The position numbers and the translations under genes are program-made. Positions 46,978 through 55,424 of a stretch of DNA of 64,000 bases are shown here, piece after piece; within the stretch, counting starts at the first letter, position 1, and each line of letters opens with the position of its first letter. The notes beneath the pieces are model-generated. The model did not search any database and was not told the origin of the DNA. It was given only the letters and a program-made list of their open reading frames with translations. Origin of the DNA: Lachnospiraceae bacterium (GTDB taxonomy: Bacteria; Bacillota; Clostridia; Lachnospirales; Lachnospiraceae); contig JAFRRM010000033.1 in assembly GCA_017428105.1 (NCBI GenBank), forward strand, positions 1 to 64,000, read 5' to 3'.

Positions 46978-47007
46978 GGGTCCTCCTTGCCGCGTCCCGC
47001 AGGCGGA

Positions 47008-47952
47008 TCAGGCCTCCGCCGTGCGTTCTTCCAGGTATTTCACCAGGTCCAGCGTCAGCGGCTCCGCGTTTTCCCGGTAAGTCAGATAAATGCTGCGCAC
47101 CGCCGCCGGGTCGTCCAGTTCGTAGAACAGGACGCTGTCCGTGGGGGCGACGAATTCGGGAATGGTGGAGCGCAGGAACGCCACGCCCTGGCCTTCGCAG
47201 ACCAGGTAGTAGGCGGTCATCATCTGGGTCAGCTGGAGCTTGACGCGCGGTTCGAAGCCGGCGCGGCGGCATATGGCCAGGCTGCGCCCGCGGATGTCGT
47301 GACCTTCCGACAGGATCAGGAATTCCTCGTCCGCAAACAGGGAGAAGGGGACGGTCTTTCTGCGGCCTCCGGGGAAATCACGTTTGAGGAAGGCGTCGAA
47401 ATCATACGCGTACTCCTCCAGTTTCCGGTTGATCGGGTCGCGCTTCGGTACGGCCACGATGACCTCTTCCGAGGCCCAGGGGACCGTCACCAGCTGGCGG
47501 CCCTTCACCTCCTCCACTTCGATCATGAGGTCCAGGTCGCCTTTCTGCAGCTTCTCGGCCAGGTTCTCCGCCTCGCCCTCCGCCAGCGTGATCTGGATGT
47601 CCGGATGCATGCCCCGGAAGTCGGTCAGCAGTTCCGGCAGCACGTAGGTGCAGAAGAACATGGAGCTTCCGATGCGCAGGCGCCGGCCCGAACCCGCGCG
47701 CATTTCCGCGAAACGCCGCTCCATCTCCTCTTCGATGTGTCCGATCTTCTCCACCTGCTCCACGTAGTACCGACCCGCCTCCGTCAGCGATATGGGCGCC
47801 GTGGAGCGGTCGAACAGCGGCAGGCCCAGTTCCTGCTCCGTTTTTTTCACGGCGGCGCTGAGCCACGGCTGGGAAATGTGCAGTTTTTCCGACGCCTTGG
47901 AGAAGCTGCGGCAGCGGCTGATCTCCAGGATATATTCACGATAACTGAGCAT
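47008..47952 (-). CDS. LysR family transcriptional regulator
   Basis: 314 residues. The N-terminal winged helix (YREYILEISRCRSFSKASEKLHISQPWLSAAVKKTEQELGLPLFDR) and the periplasmic-binding-like effector domain are intact. GGGAGGG precedes the ATG. It is divergent from the aminotransferase gene across 140 bases, the classic LysR layout, so it probably controls the 48.1-51.2 kb cluster and itself. The effector is unknown. Confidence 0.93.
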   Translation of the reverse strand: MLSYREYILEISRCRSFSKASEKLHISQPWLSAAVKKTEQELGLPLFDRSTAPISLTEAGRYYVEQVEKIGHIEEEMERRFAEMRAGSGRRLRIGSSMFFCTYVLPELLTDFRGMHPDIQITLAEGEAENLAEKLQKGDLDLMIEVEEVKGRQLVTVPWASEEVIVAVPKRDPINRKLEEYAYDFDAFLKRDFPGGRRKTVPFSLFADEEFLILSEGHDIRGRSLAICRRAGFEPRVKLQLTQMMTAYYLVCEGQGVAFLRSTIPEFVAPTDSVLFYELDDPAAVRSIYLTYRENAEPLTLDLVKYLEERTAEA

Positions 47953-48092
47953 GATGCCCTCCCATAAGTATCAGTTGAAGAGGTGATAAACTCTTACGTA
48001 TTTTACTTTTCTTCCTGATCATGTCAAAATCATAGCAGAAAGCAAGAGAGACTGCAAGGTCAAGCAGCCCGCACAGACAAGGAGATATTCCC

Positions 48093-49271
48093 ATGGCGAT
48101 CCGCATTGCATCCCGTATGGACAGGATGGCCCCGTCCGGCATCCGCAAGGTCAATGAAAAGGCCCTGGCGATGGAACGCGCCGGCCGCACGGTCATTCAT
48201 TTTGAGATCGGCCGCCCCGATTTCGACACTCCCGAATACATCAAGAAGGCCGCCGAGGCCCGCCTGGCCGCCGGCGACGTCTTCTACACCTCCAACTTCG
48301 GCACCATGGAGCTGCGCCAGGCTGTTGCCGACAAGCTGCGCCGGGAGAACCACGTGGACTACAAACCCACGGAGATCCTGATCACCGCCGGCCTGTCCGA
48401 AGCCGTCTTCGCGGTCCTGGCCTGCCTGCTGGAGGAAGGCGACGAGATCCTGGTCCCCGACCCGGTCTGGATCAACTACATGAACGTGCCCCGTCTTTTA
48501 GGCGCCGTCCCCGTGGCGTATGAACTGAAGGAAGAAAACGAATATCAGCTGGATCTGGCCGAGATCGCCGGAAAGATCACGGACAGGACCCGGGCCATCG
48601 TCATCATCACCCCGAACAACCCCACCGGCGGCGTGCTCTCCGCGGAAACGCTGCAGGGGCTGGCCGACCTGGCCATTCAGCACGATCTGGCCGTCATTTC
48701 CGACGAAGTGTACGAGCGCCTGATCTACGACGGCGAAAAACACGTCAGCATCGCCTCCCTGCCGGGCATGAAGGAGCGCACCTTTACCATGAACGGCATG
48801 TCCAAGGCCTACTCCATGACCGGCTGGCGCATCGGCTACGTGGCCGCACCGGAGGAATTCATCCCCGTGCTGAACAAGTTCCACCAGCATAACACCACCT
48901 GCGCCGTTTCCTTCGCCCAGGCCGCCTCCGCGGTGGCGCTGAACGAGGAAGGCGACGAGGTGAAAGAGATGGTGAAAGAATACGAACGCCGCCGGGATTA
49001 CGCGGTCAGGGCCATCAATGAGATCCCTGGGCTGTCGTGCCTCAAGCCCAAAGGAGCGTTCTACATTTTCATCAACTGCAAGAAGCTGGGCGTCAGGTCC
49101 GCGGAGTTTGCGGACTACCTGCTGGAGAACGCGGAGATCGCGCTGGTGCCCGGCGACGTGTTCGGCCCCGGCGGCGAAGGCTATCTGCGCATGTCGTTCG
49201 CCAACAGCTATGAGAACATTGTGGAAGGCTGCCGCAGACTGCGGGAAGCCGTGGAAAACCTGAAGAAATAA
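48093..49271 (+). CDS. Class I/II pyridoxal-phosphate aminotransferase
   Basis: 392 residues. IGRPDFDTPEYIKKA is the substrate-entry motif, TPNNPTGG carries the PLP-contacting Asn, SDEVYERLIY the Asp/Tyr, and the Schiff-base Lys is in NGMSKAYSMTGWRIGY. The overall pattern is that of aspartate/aromatic-type aminotransferases, acting in the cytoplasm. It heads a group with FAH-family and SDR-like genes, which suggests breakdown of an amino acid or keto acid under the divergent LysR regulator. Confidence 0.93.
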   Translation: MAIRIASRMDRMAPSGIRKVNEKALAMERAGRTVIHFEIGRPDFDTPEYIKKAAEARLAAGDVFYTSNFGTMELRQAVADKLRRENHVDYKPTEILITAGLSEAVFAVLACLLEEGDEILVPDPVWINYMNVPRLLGAVPVAYELKEENEYQLDLAEIAGKITDRTRAIVIITPNNPTGGVLSAETLQGLADLAIQHDLAVISDEVYERLIYDGEKHVSIASLPGMKERTFTMNGMSKAYSMTGWRIGYVAAPEEFIPVLNKFHQHNTTCAVSFAQAASAVALNEEGDEVKEMVKEYERRRDYAVRAINEIPGLSCLKPKGAFYIFINCKKLGVRSAEFADYLLENAEIALVPGDVFGPGGEGYLRMSFANSYENIVEGCRRLREAVENLKK

Positions 49272-49337
49272 GGGCGAAACGCCTGTGTCCGCAGGCCGTC
49301 CGGCCCGTCCGAATATAATAAAAAAAGGAGCGTCATC

Positions 49338-50252
49338 ATGAGACTCGCCACCATCAAACTCAACAACGAAGAACTCGCCGGCATCGTGCTGGAAAAGGGC
49401 ATCCTGCCCATCCGTGCACTGAATCAGGCCAAAAACACCATCTGGGAAGAAACGCTGCTGCCGCTCATCAAGACCGGCCAGCTCAAGAACCTGACCGACT
49501 GGTACAATGCCGGCGGGAAGGCCGAACTGGAGACCCTGCCCGGCCTCGTGCCGCAGGACCAGGTCGTGTACGCGCCGCTGTACCGGGATCCCAAGCGGAT
49601 CTTCGGCATCGGCCTGAACTATGTGGACCACGCCGGCGACATCGGCTCCGCCGCCCCGCAGGGCTTTCCGGGCAGCTTCTTCAAGATGGCCGACACCCTG
49701 ATCGGTCCCGGCGACGACATCGAACTGCCTCGCCTGAAAGAGGCGCAGCGCACCACCGCGGAAGCCGAACTGGGCGTGATCCTGGGCAAGGACTGCCGCG
49801 ACGTGCCGGAAGAGGACTGGCTGGACGCCGTGGCCGGCTACACCACCATCCTGGACATGACCGAGGAATCCATCCTGAAGGGCAATGATTTCTTGAACGG
49901 CAACCCCCGCTACCTCACCATCGTGAAGAACTTCCCGACCTTCTTCTCCTTCGGCCCCACCATGGTCACCCCGGACGAAGTCCCGGACGTCCTGAAGCTG
50001 GAAGTCCAGAGCGTCCGCAACGGCGAAGTGTACGCCAAAAACGTGGTCGCCAACATGACCCACCGCCCCGCCCGCCTGGTCTCCCTGCACTCGAGCATCC
50101 AGGGCTGGTACGCCGGCGACGTCCTTTCCACCGGCACGCCCCGCGCCTTCGAGATCAATGACGGCGACATCGCGGAATGCCGCATCTACGGCCCGGACGG
50201 CTTCGAGATGGAGCCCCTGAAGAACCCGGTCAAGGACCTGAAGAAGCACTGA
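49338..50252 (+). CDS. Fumarylacetoacetate hydrolase family protein
   Basis: 304 residues. GIGLNYVDHAGD, the metal ligands in TAEAELGVILG and ILDMTEESI, and the closing GDVLSTGTP follow the FAH-family scheme (acidic metal-binding triad). Members hydrolyse C-C bonds, decarboxylate or isomerise diketo acids such as acylpyruvates. The usual FKxxxS is FKMADTLIGPGDDI. AAAAAGGAG gives a clear start, 66 bases after the aminotransferase. Confidence 0.9.
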   Translation: MRLATIKLNNEELAGIVLEKGILPIRALNQAKNTIWEETLLPLIKTGQLKNLTDWYNAGGKAELETLPGLVPQDQVVYAPLYRDPKRIFGIGLNYVDHAGDIGSAAPQGFPGSFFKMADTLIGPGDDIELPRLKEAQRTTAEAELGVILGKDCRDVPEEDWLDAVAGYTTILDMTEESILKGNDFLNGNPRYLTIVKNFPTFFSFGPTMVTPDEVPDVLKLEVQSVRNGEVYAKNVVANMTHRPARLVSLHSSIQGWYAGDVLSTGTPRAFEINDGDIAECRIYGPDGFEMEPLKNPVKDLKKH

Positions 50253-50261
50253 AAACAGGGC

Positions 50262-50280
50262 CAAAAAAGAACCGTCCCCC
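50262..50280 (-). repeat. Partial dispersed repeat
   Basis: AAAAGAACCGTCCCCC matches one arm and the core of the 44782 copy, but the TGTCA end is missing. Probably a decayed copy. Confidence 0.5.
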
Positions 50281-50358
50281 AATGGCCTTCCAGACCAAAG
50301 CAGGGGCGGGCCCGCTGGTCCGCCCTTATCCAGAAAACAAAATCAAAGGAGAAATAAA

Positions 50359-51153
50359 ATGGATCTCGGATTACAGAACAAAGTCATCGTCTGCTTATCT
50401 TCCGCCGCCGGCATCGGCCGCGGCATCGCCGCCGAACTGGCCAGGGAAGGCGCGAAGGTCGTGCTGACCACGGCCGAACCGTTCAGGAAGGACCTGGACG
50501 AAGCCGTCGCCTACATCGAAAAAGAGACCGGCAACCGGCCTTACACTTACATTTCCGACATCAAGGACCCCGACAGCATCGTGAAGCTGATCGACGACGC
50601 GGCGAAGGATCTGGGCGGCATCTACGGCCTGGTCAACCTGTGCCCGGGCCCGAAGGCCGGCAAGTTTGAAGGCGTGAACGAAGATGACTGGGCCGACGGC
50701 TACGAAAAGTGCCTGCACAGCTACATCGTCGCGATCCGCGCGGCCCTGCCCTACATGAAGGAAGGCGGCGAAGGCCGTATCCTGAACAGCACCTCCTCTT
50801 CCATCAAGCAGGCGCTGGACAACCTGATCATCTCCAACACCTTCCGCATGGGCGTGGTGGGCCTGTCCAAGTCCCTGGCCCGCGAACTGGCGCCGTACAA
50901 CATCCTGGTCAACACGATCGGCCCCGGCCGCATCTACACCGACCGCATCAAGTACCTGAACACGATCCGCGCGGAAAAAGAAGGCATCACCGAGGAAGAA
51001 TACACCAGGCGCGACAGCGCGGACTTCCCGCAGAAGCGCTATCAGACCGTCGACGAGATCGGCCGTCTGGCCGCCTTCCTGATGAGCGAAGCCAACGGTT
51101 CCCTGACCGGCCAGGCTTTCCTGTGCGACGGCGCGATGACCACGGCGTATTGA
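50359..51153 (+). CDS. SDR-like protein lacking the canonical YxxxK
   Basis: 264 residues with the Rossmann fold of short-chain dehydrogenases: VIVCLSSAAGIGRGIA replaces TGxxxGIG but keeps the GIG, and NTIGPGRIYTDRI is the conserved exit motif. At the active site NSTSSSI supplies the Ser region, but the YxxxK becomes SNTFR (Ser159 and Arg163). A subset of SDR proteins shares this change; their chemistry is not settled. CAAAGGAG precedes the ATG. Third gene of the LysR-linked cluster. Confidence 0.88.
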   Translation: MDLGLQNKVIVCLSSAAGIGRGIAAELAREGAKVVLTTAEPFRKDLDEAVAYIEKETGNRPYTYISDIKDPDSIVKLIDDAAKDLGGIYGLVNLCPGPKAGKFEGVNEDDWADGYEKCLHSYIVAIRAALPYMKEGGEGRILNSTSSSIKQALDNLIISNTFRMGVVGLSKSLARELAPYNILVNTIGPGRIYTDRIKYLNTIRAEKEGITEEEYTRRDSADFPQKRYQTVDEIGRLAAFLMSEANGSLTGQAFLCDGAMTTAY

Positions 51154-51160
51154 TCGGGAC

Positions 51161-51199
51161 GTGAAAAAGGGTCGATGAAGCATCGGCCCTTCACAAAAA
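51161..51199 (+). terminator. Terminator after the SDR-like gene
   Basis: GTGAA...AGGG-CGAT/ATCG-CCCTTCAC forms a long stem just after the stop, followed by an A-run and not a T-run; on the minus strand this A-run becomes T upstream. Moderate terminator. Confidence 0.55.
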
Positions 51200-51209
51200 A
51201 CATAAATGC

Positions 51210-51229
51210 GGGCGGCCGGACGGCCGCCC
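51210..51229. terminator. GC hairpin between convergent SDR-like and flavodoxin genes
   Basis: GGGCGGCCG and CGGCCGCCC form a 9-bp stem, followed by CTTCGTTTT. Confidence 0.55.
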
Positions 51230-51272
51230 CTTCGTTTTGATTTGCCCGGGAGGCCGACGGCCGCCCACTGCT

Positions 51273-51758
51273 TTACTGCAGTTTCCTGCAGAATTCTTCG
51301 ATCTTCGCCTCGTTGGCTTCCTTCTGCCGCTTCAGCGGGTCGATCAGGATCATCGTGTTCTCCAGCGCGGGGAGCCCGAGGCAGTCCGCCAGGCTCTGCA
51401 GGGCTTTTTCCCCGCCCGAGCCGGCTTCGCAGGCGAAAGCGGCGATGCGGCGGCCTTTCAGCGCGTGCTGGTTCTCGGAAATGAACGTCCGCAGCGGCGG
51501 CGTCACGCGGCTCGCCCACACCGGGAAGCCGAAAATGATGCGGTCATAGGCCGCGGGATCCGCCTCGTACGGCTCCAGTTCCGGCTGTTCGGACATCAGC
51601 GCGCTCTTGCCGCCCCACAGGAACTTGGACAGACCTTTGTCCTTATACGCCTTTCTCGGGATCAGACGCAGCGTATCCGCGCCGAGCCGGGCGGCCAGTT
51701 GATCGGCGACGTGCGCCGTATTGCCTTCCAGTGAAAAATATACGATCAGGGTCTTCAT
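51273..51758 (-). CDS. Flavodoxin-like protein
   Basis: 161 residues from the ATG at 51758; AAGGAAGG touches the ATG six bases upstream, which is too close for that one. The FMN phosphate loop is FSLEGNTAHVAD, and FGFPVWASRVTPPLRTF is the isoalloxazine-binding region. The family carries electrons or acts as an NAD(P)H-dependent flavin reductase. It lies 33 bases downstream of the metallopeptidase gene. Confidence 0.9.
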   Translation of the reverse strand: MKTLIVYFSLEGNTAHVADQLAARLGADTLRLIPRKAYKDKGLSKFLWGGKSALMSEQPELEPYEADPAAYDRIIFGFPVWASRVTPPLRTFISENQHALKGRRIAAFACEAGSGGEKALQSLADCLGLPALENTMILIDPLKRQKEANEAKIEEFCRKLQ

Positions 51759-51791
51759 ACTCATCCTTCCTTTCCGGCTTTCGCGGCCTTC

Positions 51792-52388
51792 CTATTCTTC
51801 GTCCCGCGCCCGGGCCATCAGATAGGAGCCGTTTTCCTTCAGCCATTTGTTCCATTTTTTGTACGCCGGGAAGACCCGCAGGACTTCCGCGTAAAAGCGC
51901 GCGGAGTGGTTCGGTTCCTTCCGGTGGCAGAGTTCATGCACCACCACGCTGTCCAGCACCTCCGGCGGCGCCAGCATCAGCAGGCAGTTGAAATTCAGGT
52001 TGCCGGCGCTGCTGCAGCTGCCCCAGCGGGTCTTCTGGCAGCGGATCGTGATGCGGCCGTACGTCACGCCGACCAGCGGCGCGTAATGGGCCGCGCGCTC
52101 CGGAATGGTCCGTTTCGCCCGCGCCGTCAGGACACGCAGTTCCTCGGGCGAGAGCGGCTCGGGCGTTCCCAGCGCTTCCTCCCGGGCCCGGATCCTTTCC
52201 AGGTGCGTCCGGATCCACTTTTCATGGTCCCGCACGAACGCCCGGATGCTCCTGTCGGACGCCCGGAGGGGCACCCGCACGATGACCCGGCCGTTTTTGA
52301 TCTCCAGCCCCATCGTCCTGCGGCTGCTGCGGATGATCTCATATTCCATGTCCGTTCCCGTGACCTGCCTTTCTTTCCGCCCCATCAT
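51792..52388 (-). CDS. YgjP-like zinc metallopeptidase (M48-related, DUF45)
   Basis: 198 residues. QKTRWGSCS and VVHELCHRKEPNHSARFY with the HExxH zinc site (HELCH) are diagnostic of the YgjP/DUF45 family, usually linked to a type I restriction locus or found alone. GGAAGGA lies six bases before the ATG. No restriction genes are nearby here. The substrate is unknown. Confidence 0.92.
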   Translation of the reverse strand: MMGRKERQVTGTDMEYEIIRSSRRTMGLEIKNGRVIVRVPLRASDRSIRAFVRDHEKWIRTHLERIRAREEALGTPEPLSPEELRVLTARAKRTIPERAAHYAPLVGVTYGRITIRCQKTRWGSCSSAGNLNFNCLLMLAPPEVLDSVVVHELCHRKEPNHSARFYAEVLRVFPAYKKWNKWLKENGSYLMARARDEE

Positions 52389-52494
52389 AGAGCGTCCTTC
52401 CGCCTTTTGTCAATCAAAAACGCCGGCCGTCCTATACATCCTCTCTGATCTGTGATATATTGACCGAAGAACACGGAACAGAAAGGATCCGTCC

Positions 52495-54723
52495 ATGGCC
52501 AGGACATTCACTTCACAGGACGCGAAAAAACTGATGCAGGAGCTCGAGTCCCTGCAGGGAAAACTGCGCCAGATCCTGGACCTGCCGGCCAAGGAGCGGG
52601 AGGCGATCGCCGGGGCGGCAAAGACGCTGCAGACGGCGGAAGCGCTGAAGATCCTGCGCACGGTCCCGGTGGAGGAACTGAACCGGGAGAAGCTGGGGCT
52701 GCGGGTCAAAGCGCTGCGGGACGCGGGGTTCGAAAACGTCGCGCAGGTGTTCACCGCCTCCGCGGCGGAACTGGCGGCCGTGAACGGGATCAGCCCGGAA
52801 GGGGCGCGGACCGTGAAGCGGATCGCGCGGGACATGGCCGATCAGACCGCGGGGACCGTCCGGATCCGGCTCAGCACGGACGATAAGACGCCTTCCGCGA
52901 CCTCTCTGATCCGCCAGTTGTCCGCGTACCGGAAGATCCGGCCTTACGCGGAAGCCTGCTCGCATTTTTCGGCCACGGCGGAGCAAGAGGTCCCGCGGCT
53001 GCTCACGGAGCTGGAGCCCGCCACGAGAAGCATCGGCTGGCTGTTCACGGGCAGCGGGAAGCGGCAGGCGGCCGAGCGGGCTTACGAGGACCTGACGGCG
53101 CTGTCGCGCGGTTCATACGGCAACACCGTCCGCGGCTCCTACAATGAGATCGCCGCCGTCCTGCGGGGCATGACGGACGAAGCCGCGTGGGCGGATTTCG
53201 AGCAGAACAGCATCCGCCTGATCAATATCCTGGAAGAGATCTGCCCCGGCCTGCTGGGCGGCGCCGACGCGGTGTACGGCCTGCCGGAGGACCTCGCGAA
53301 AGAGATTAGCGAGGAGGAATGCTTCCCGAACGGCCTGCTCTGCGAGCTGCGCCGCTATCAGGAATGGGGCGTGAAATACATCCTGCACCAGGAGCGCGTG
53401 CTGCTGGGCGACGAAATGGGCCTGGGCAAGACCGTGCAGGCCATCGCGGCCATGGTCTCCCTGCGCAACACCGGCGCCACGCATTTCCTCGTGGTCTGCC
53501 CGGCCAGCGTGCTGACCAACTGGGTGCGCGAGATCCGCGACAAGAGCCGGCTGGCCGTGGTCAAGATCCACGGAGACGGGCGGGAAGAAGCCCTTGAGAC
53601 CTGGCTGAAAAACGGCGGCGCGGCCGTCACAACATATGAGACCACGGGGCATCTGCCGCTGCCGGAGGACTTCCGGTTTTCCCTGCTGGTGGCGGACGAG
53701 GCTCATTACATCAAGAACCCGGCGGCCCGCCGCACGCGGAACGTGAAGAGGCTGAGCGGCCACGCGGACCGCCTGCTGTTCATGACCGGCACCGCGCTGG
53801 AGAACCGCGTCGACGAAATGGTCGCCCTGATCCGGATGCTGAATCCCGAAGTAGCGTCGCAGGTGAGCGGGATGGAATTCATGGCCTCTGCGCCGCAGTT
53901 CCGCCTGAAGGTGGCGCCGGTGTATTACCGCAGGAAGCGCGAAGACGTGCTGGCGGAACTGCCGGAGATGATCGAGAGCCGCGAATGGTGCGATCTGGAA
54001 CCCGCGGAGGAAGCGGTCTACGAGGCCGACGTGCTGGAGGGCCGCTACCCCCAGGCGCGGCGGGTGTCCTGGACCGCGCCGGATCTCACGCACTCGTCCA
54101 AGGCGCGGCGCATGCTGGAGCTGATCGACGAGGCGGCGGAGGACGGCCGGAAGATCATCGTCTTCTCCTTCTTCCTGGAGACGCTGCGGCGCATCACGGA
54201 ACTGCTGGGAGACCGCTGCCTGCCGCCCATCAACGGTTCCGTGCCCCCGGCGCGGCGTCAGGAGATTCTGGACGAATTTGAGAAAGCGCCCGCGGGCACC
54301 GTCCTGGCGGCGCAGATCCAGTCCGGCGGCACCGGTCTCAACATCCAGACCGCCAGCGTGGTCATCCTCTGCGAGCCGCAGTTCAAGCCGTCCACGGAAA
54401 ACCAGGCCGTCTCCCGCGCGTACCGGATGGGCCAGACGCGAAACGTGCTGGTCTTCCGCCTGCTGTGCGACGAGACGATCGACGAGCGGATCATCGACCT
54501 GCTGGCGGAAAAACAGGCGGTCTTCGACGCGTTCGCGGACAAGTCCGAAGCCGCGCGGCAGAGTCTGGAACTGGATGAAAAATCATTCGGCGGCCTGATC
54601 CGGGAGGAGATCGAGCGGATCAAAGCGAAGCAGGAAGCGGAGCAGGGGCCGGCGGCGAAACAGGAAGAAAAAACCGGCCGCAGCCCGGATCAGAAAGAAA
54701 AGACAGGAGACGACATCCCATGA
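52495..54723 (+). CDS. SNF2-family helicase/ATPase with N-terminal helix-hairpin-helix
   Basis: 742 residues. A helix-hairpin-helix-like segment (about 79-115, AAELAAVNGISPEGARTVKRIA) is followed by a linker domain. The ATPase core has LLGDEMGLGKTVQA (Walker A, ~304-318), VADEAHYIKN (Walker B), FMTGTALEN (motif III), and in the second lobe SGGTGLNIQ and QAVSRAYRMGQTRNV (motifs V and VI). SNF2 proteins move along double-stranded DNA. No nuclease or methylase motif was found, so this may be a stand-alone remodeller. AGAAAGGA precedes the ATG. Its stop overlaps the next gene by four bases (ATGA). Confidence 0.92.
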   Translation: MARTFTSQDAKKLMQELESLQGKLRQILDLPAKEREAIAGAAKTLQTAEALKILRTVPVEELNREKLGLRVKALRDAGFENVAQVFTASAAELAAVNGISPEGARTVKRIARDMADQTAGTVRIRLSTDDKTPSATSLIRQLSAYRKIRPYAEACSHFSATAEQEVPRLLTELEPATRSIGWLFTGSGKRQAAERAYEDLTALSRGSYGNTVRGSYNEIAAVLRGMTDEAAWADFEQNSIRLINILEEICPGLLGGADAVYGLPEDLAKEISEEECFPNGLLCELRRYQEWGVKYILHQERVLLGDEMGLGKTVQAIAAMVSLRNTGATHFLVVCPASVLTNWVREIRDKSRLAVVKIHGDGREEALETWLKNGGAAVTTYETTGHLPLPEDFRFSLLVADEAHYIKNPAARRTRNVKRLSGHADRLLFMTGTALENRVDEMVALIRMLNPEVASQVSGMEFMASAPQFRLKVAPVYYRRKREDVLAELPEMIESREWCDLEPAEEAVYEADVLEGRYPQARRVSWTAPDLTHSSKARRMLELIDEAAEDGRKIIVFSFFLETLRRITELLGDRCLPPINGSVPPARRQEILDEFEKAPAGTVLAAQIQSGGTGLNIQTASVVILCEPQFKPSTENQAVSRAYRMGQTRNVLVFRLLCDETIDERIIDLLAEKQAVFDAFADKSEAARQSLELDEKSFGGLIREEIERIKAKQEAEQGPAAKQEEKTGRSPDQKEKTGDDIP

Positions 54724-55190
54724 AAAAACTGACCGTAAACGAAGAACTGACCCTCACCTGCCCGGACAGCTTCCGCGAGATGACGCGGGAGGAATTAGAC
54801 ACCGCTTTTGCGGACACGAACCGGAACCGCGCCGGCATCCGGGACGGGGAGCGCCACGTCATCCTCGTCGTGCAGTGGCACAGGGCCAACGTCCTGCTGG
54901 CCGCCCTGACCGACCCCAGCACCGCGCTGCGGGGCACGGAATTCCGCCTCCGCCGCCTGCTGAAGGATCACGAATACCGCAGGACCGGCACCCGCTCCCG
55001 TCAGATCGCCGGTCGGAACGCCAAATCCTTCCGCTACGAATACCGCGTGCAGGGCGTCCTCCAGGAAGGCGAGGTCTTCCTCCTCAAAAAAAAGACGATG
55101 ATCTACACCATCTACACCTATACCCGCGTCCCGGCGGCCGATGAGGCGCGCCGTACGATCGATGAAGTTCTGGACAGCGTCCGCCTGTAA
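54720..55190 (+). CDS. Hypothetical protein coupled to the SNF2 gene
   Basis: 156 residues starting inside the SNF2 stop (ATGA overlap), so translation is coupled. A beta-rich, basic protein: KLTVNEELTLTCPDSFREMTREELD at the start, a middle rich in Arg (RLRRLLKDHEYRRTGTRSRQI), and a C-terminal strand-helix (IYTIYTYTRVPAADEARRTIDEVLDSV). No signal peptide. It resembles small DUF1795-like lipid/ligand-binding folds only loosely; I do not assign a family. The coupling suggests a partner of the helicase. Confidence 0.75.
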   Translation: MKKLTVNEELTLTCPDSFREMTREELDTAFADTNRNRAGIRDGERHVILVVQWHRANVLLAALTDPSTALRGTEFRLRRLLKDHEYRRTGTRSRQIAGRNAKSFRYEYRVQGVLQEGEVFLLKKKTMIYTIYTYTRVPAADEARRTIDEVLDSVRL

Positions 55191-55196
55191 GGAAGT

Positions 55197-55231
55197 AAAA
55201 AGCGCATGATCTCCGGGTCATGCGCTTTTTT
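55197..55231 (+). terminator. Terminator after the SNF2 operon
   Basis: AAAAAGCGCATGA and TCATGCGCTTTTT form a 13-bp perfect stem with an 8-base loop and a final T-run. Confidence 0.92.
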
Positions 55232-55360
55232 ATTGCCTTCTTTTTATCCGTCAGGCCGGCGATCACACCCCGCTCAGGCTCCGGCAGTCAGCCCCGGCTC
55301 ACGACGCGGCGGTCACGCCCGGTCTCCCGGCCCGCTGCGGCGGCGATCGCGGAATCAGAC

Positions 55361-55402
55361 AGAAAAAGACCCCGGAAAGCCGTCGGACGGCGATCCGGGG
55401 TC
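55361..55402 (-). terminator. Terminator of the pullulanase gene
   Basis: On the minus strand, GACCCCGGA...TCCGGGGTC is a 9-bp stem followed by CTTTTTC, 22 bases after the stop. Confidence 0.85.
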
Positions 55403-55424
55403 CGCTTGCTGATCCGGTCAGCCT

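Noticed and set aside
47341..47370. Another copy of the GGGGACGGT repeat
   Set aside because: It matches only the core, lies inside the LysR coding sequence and lacks TGACA/TGTCA ends; chance similarity.
51792..54723. Restriction-modification or known defence system around the YgjP peptidase and SNF2 genes
   Set aside because: YgjP-type peptidases and SNF2 enzymes occur in such systems, but no methylase, specificity or nuclease gene is present and the two genes are divergent.
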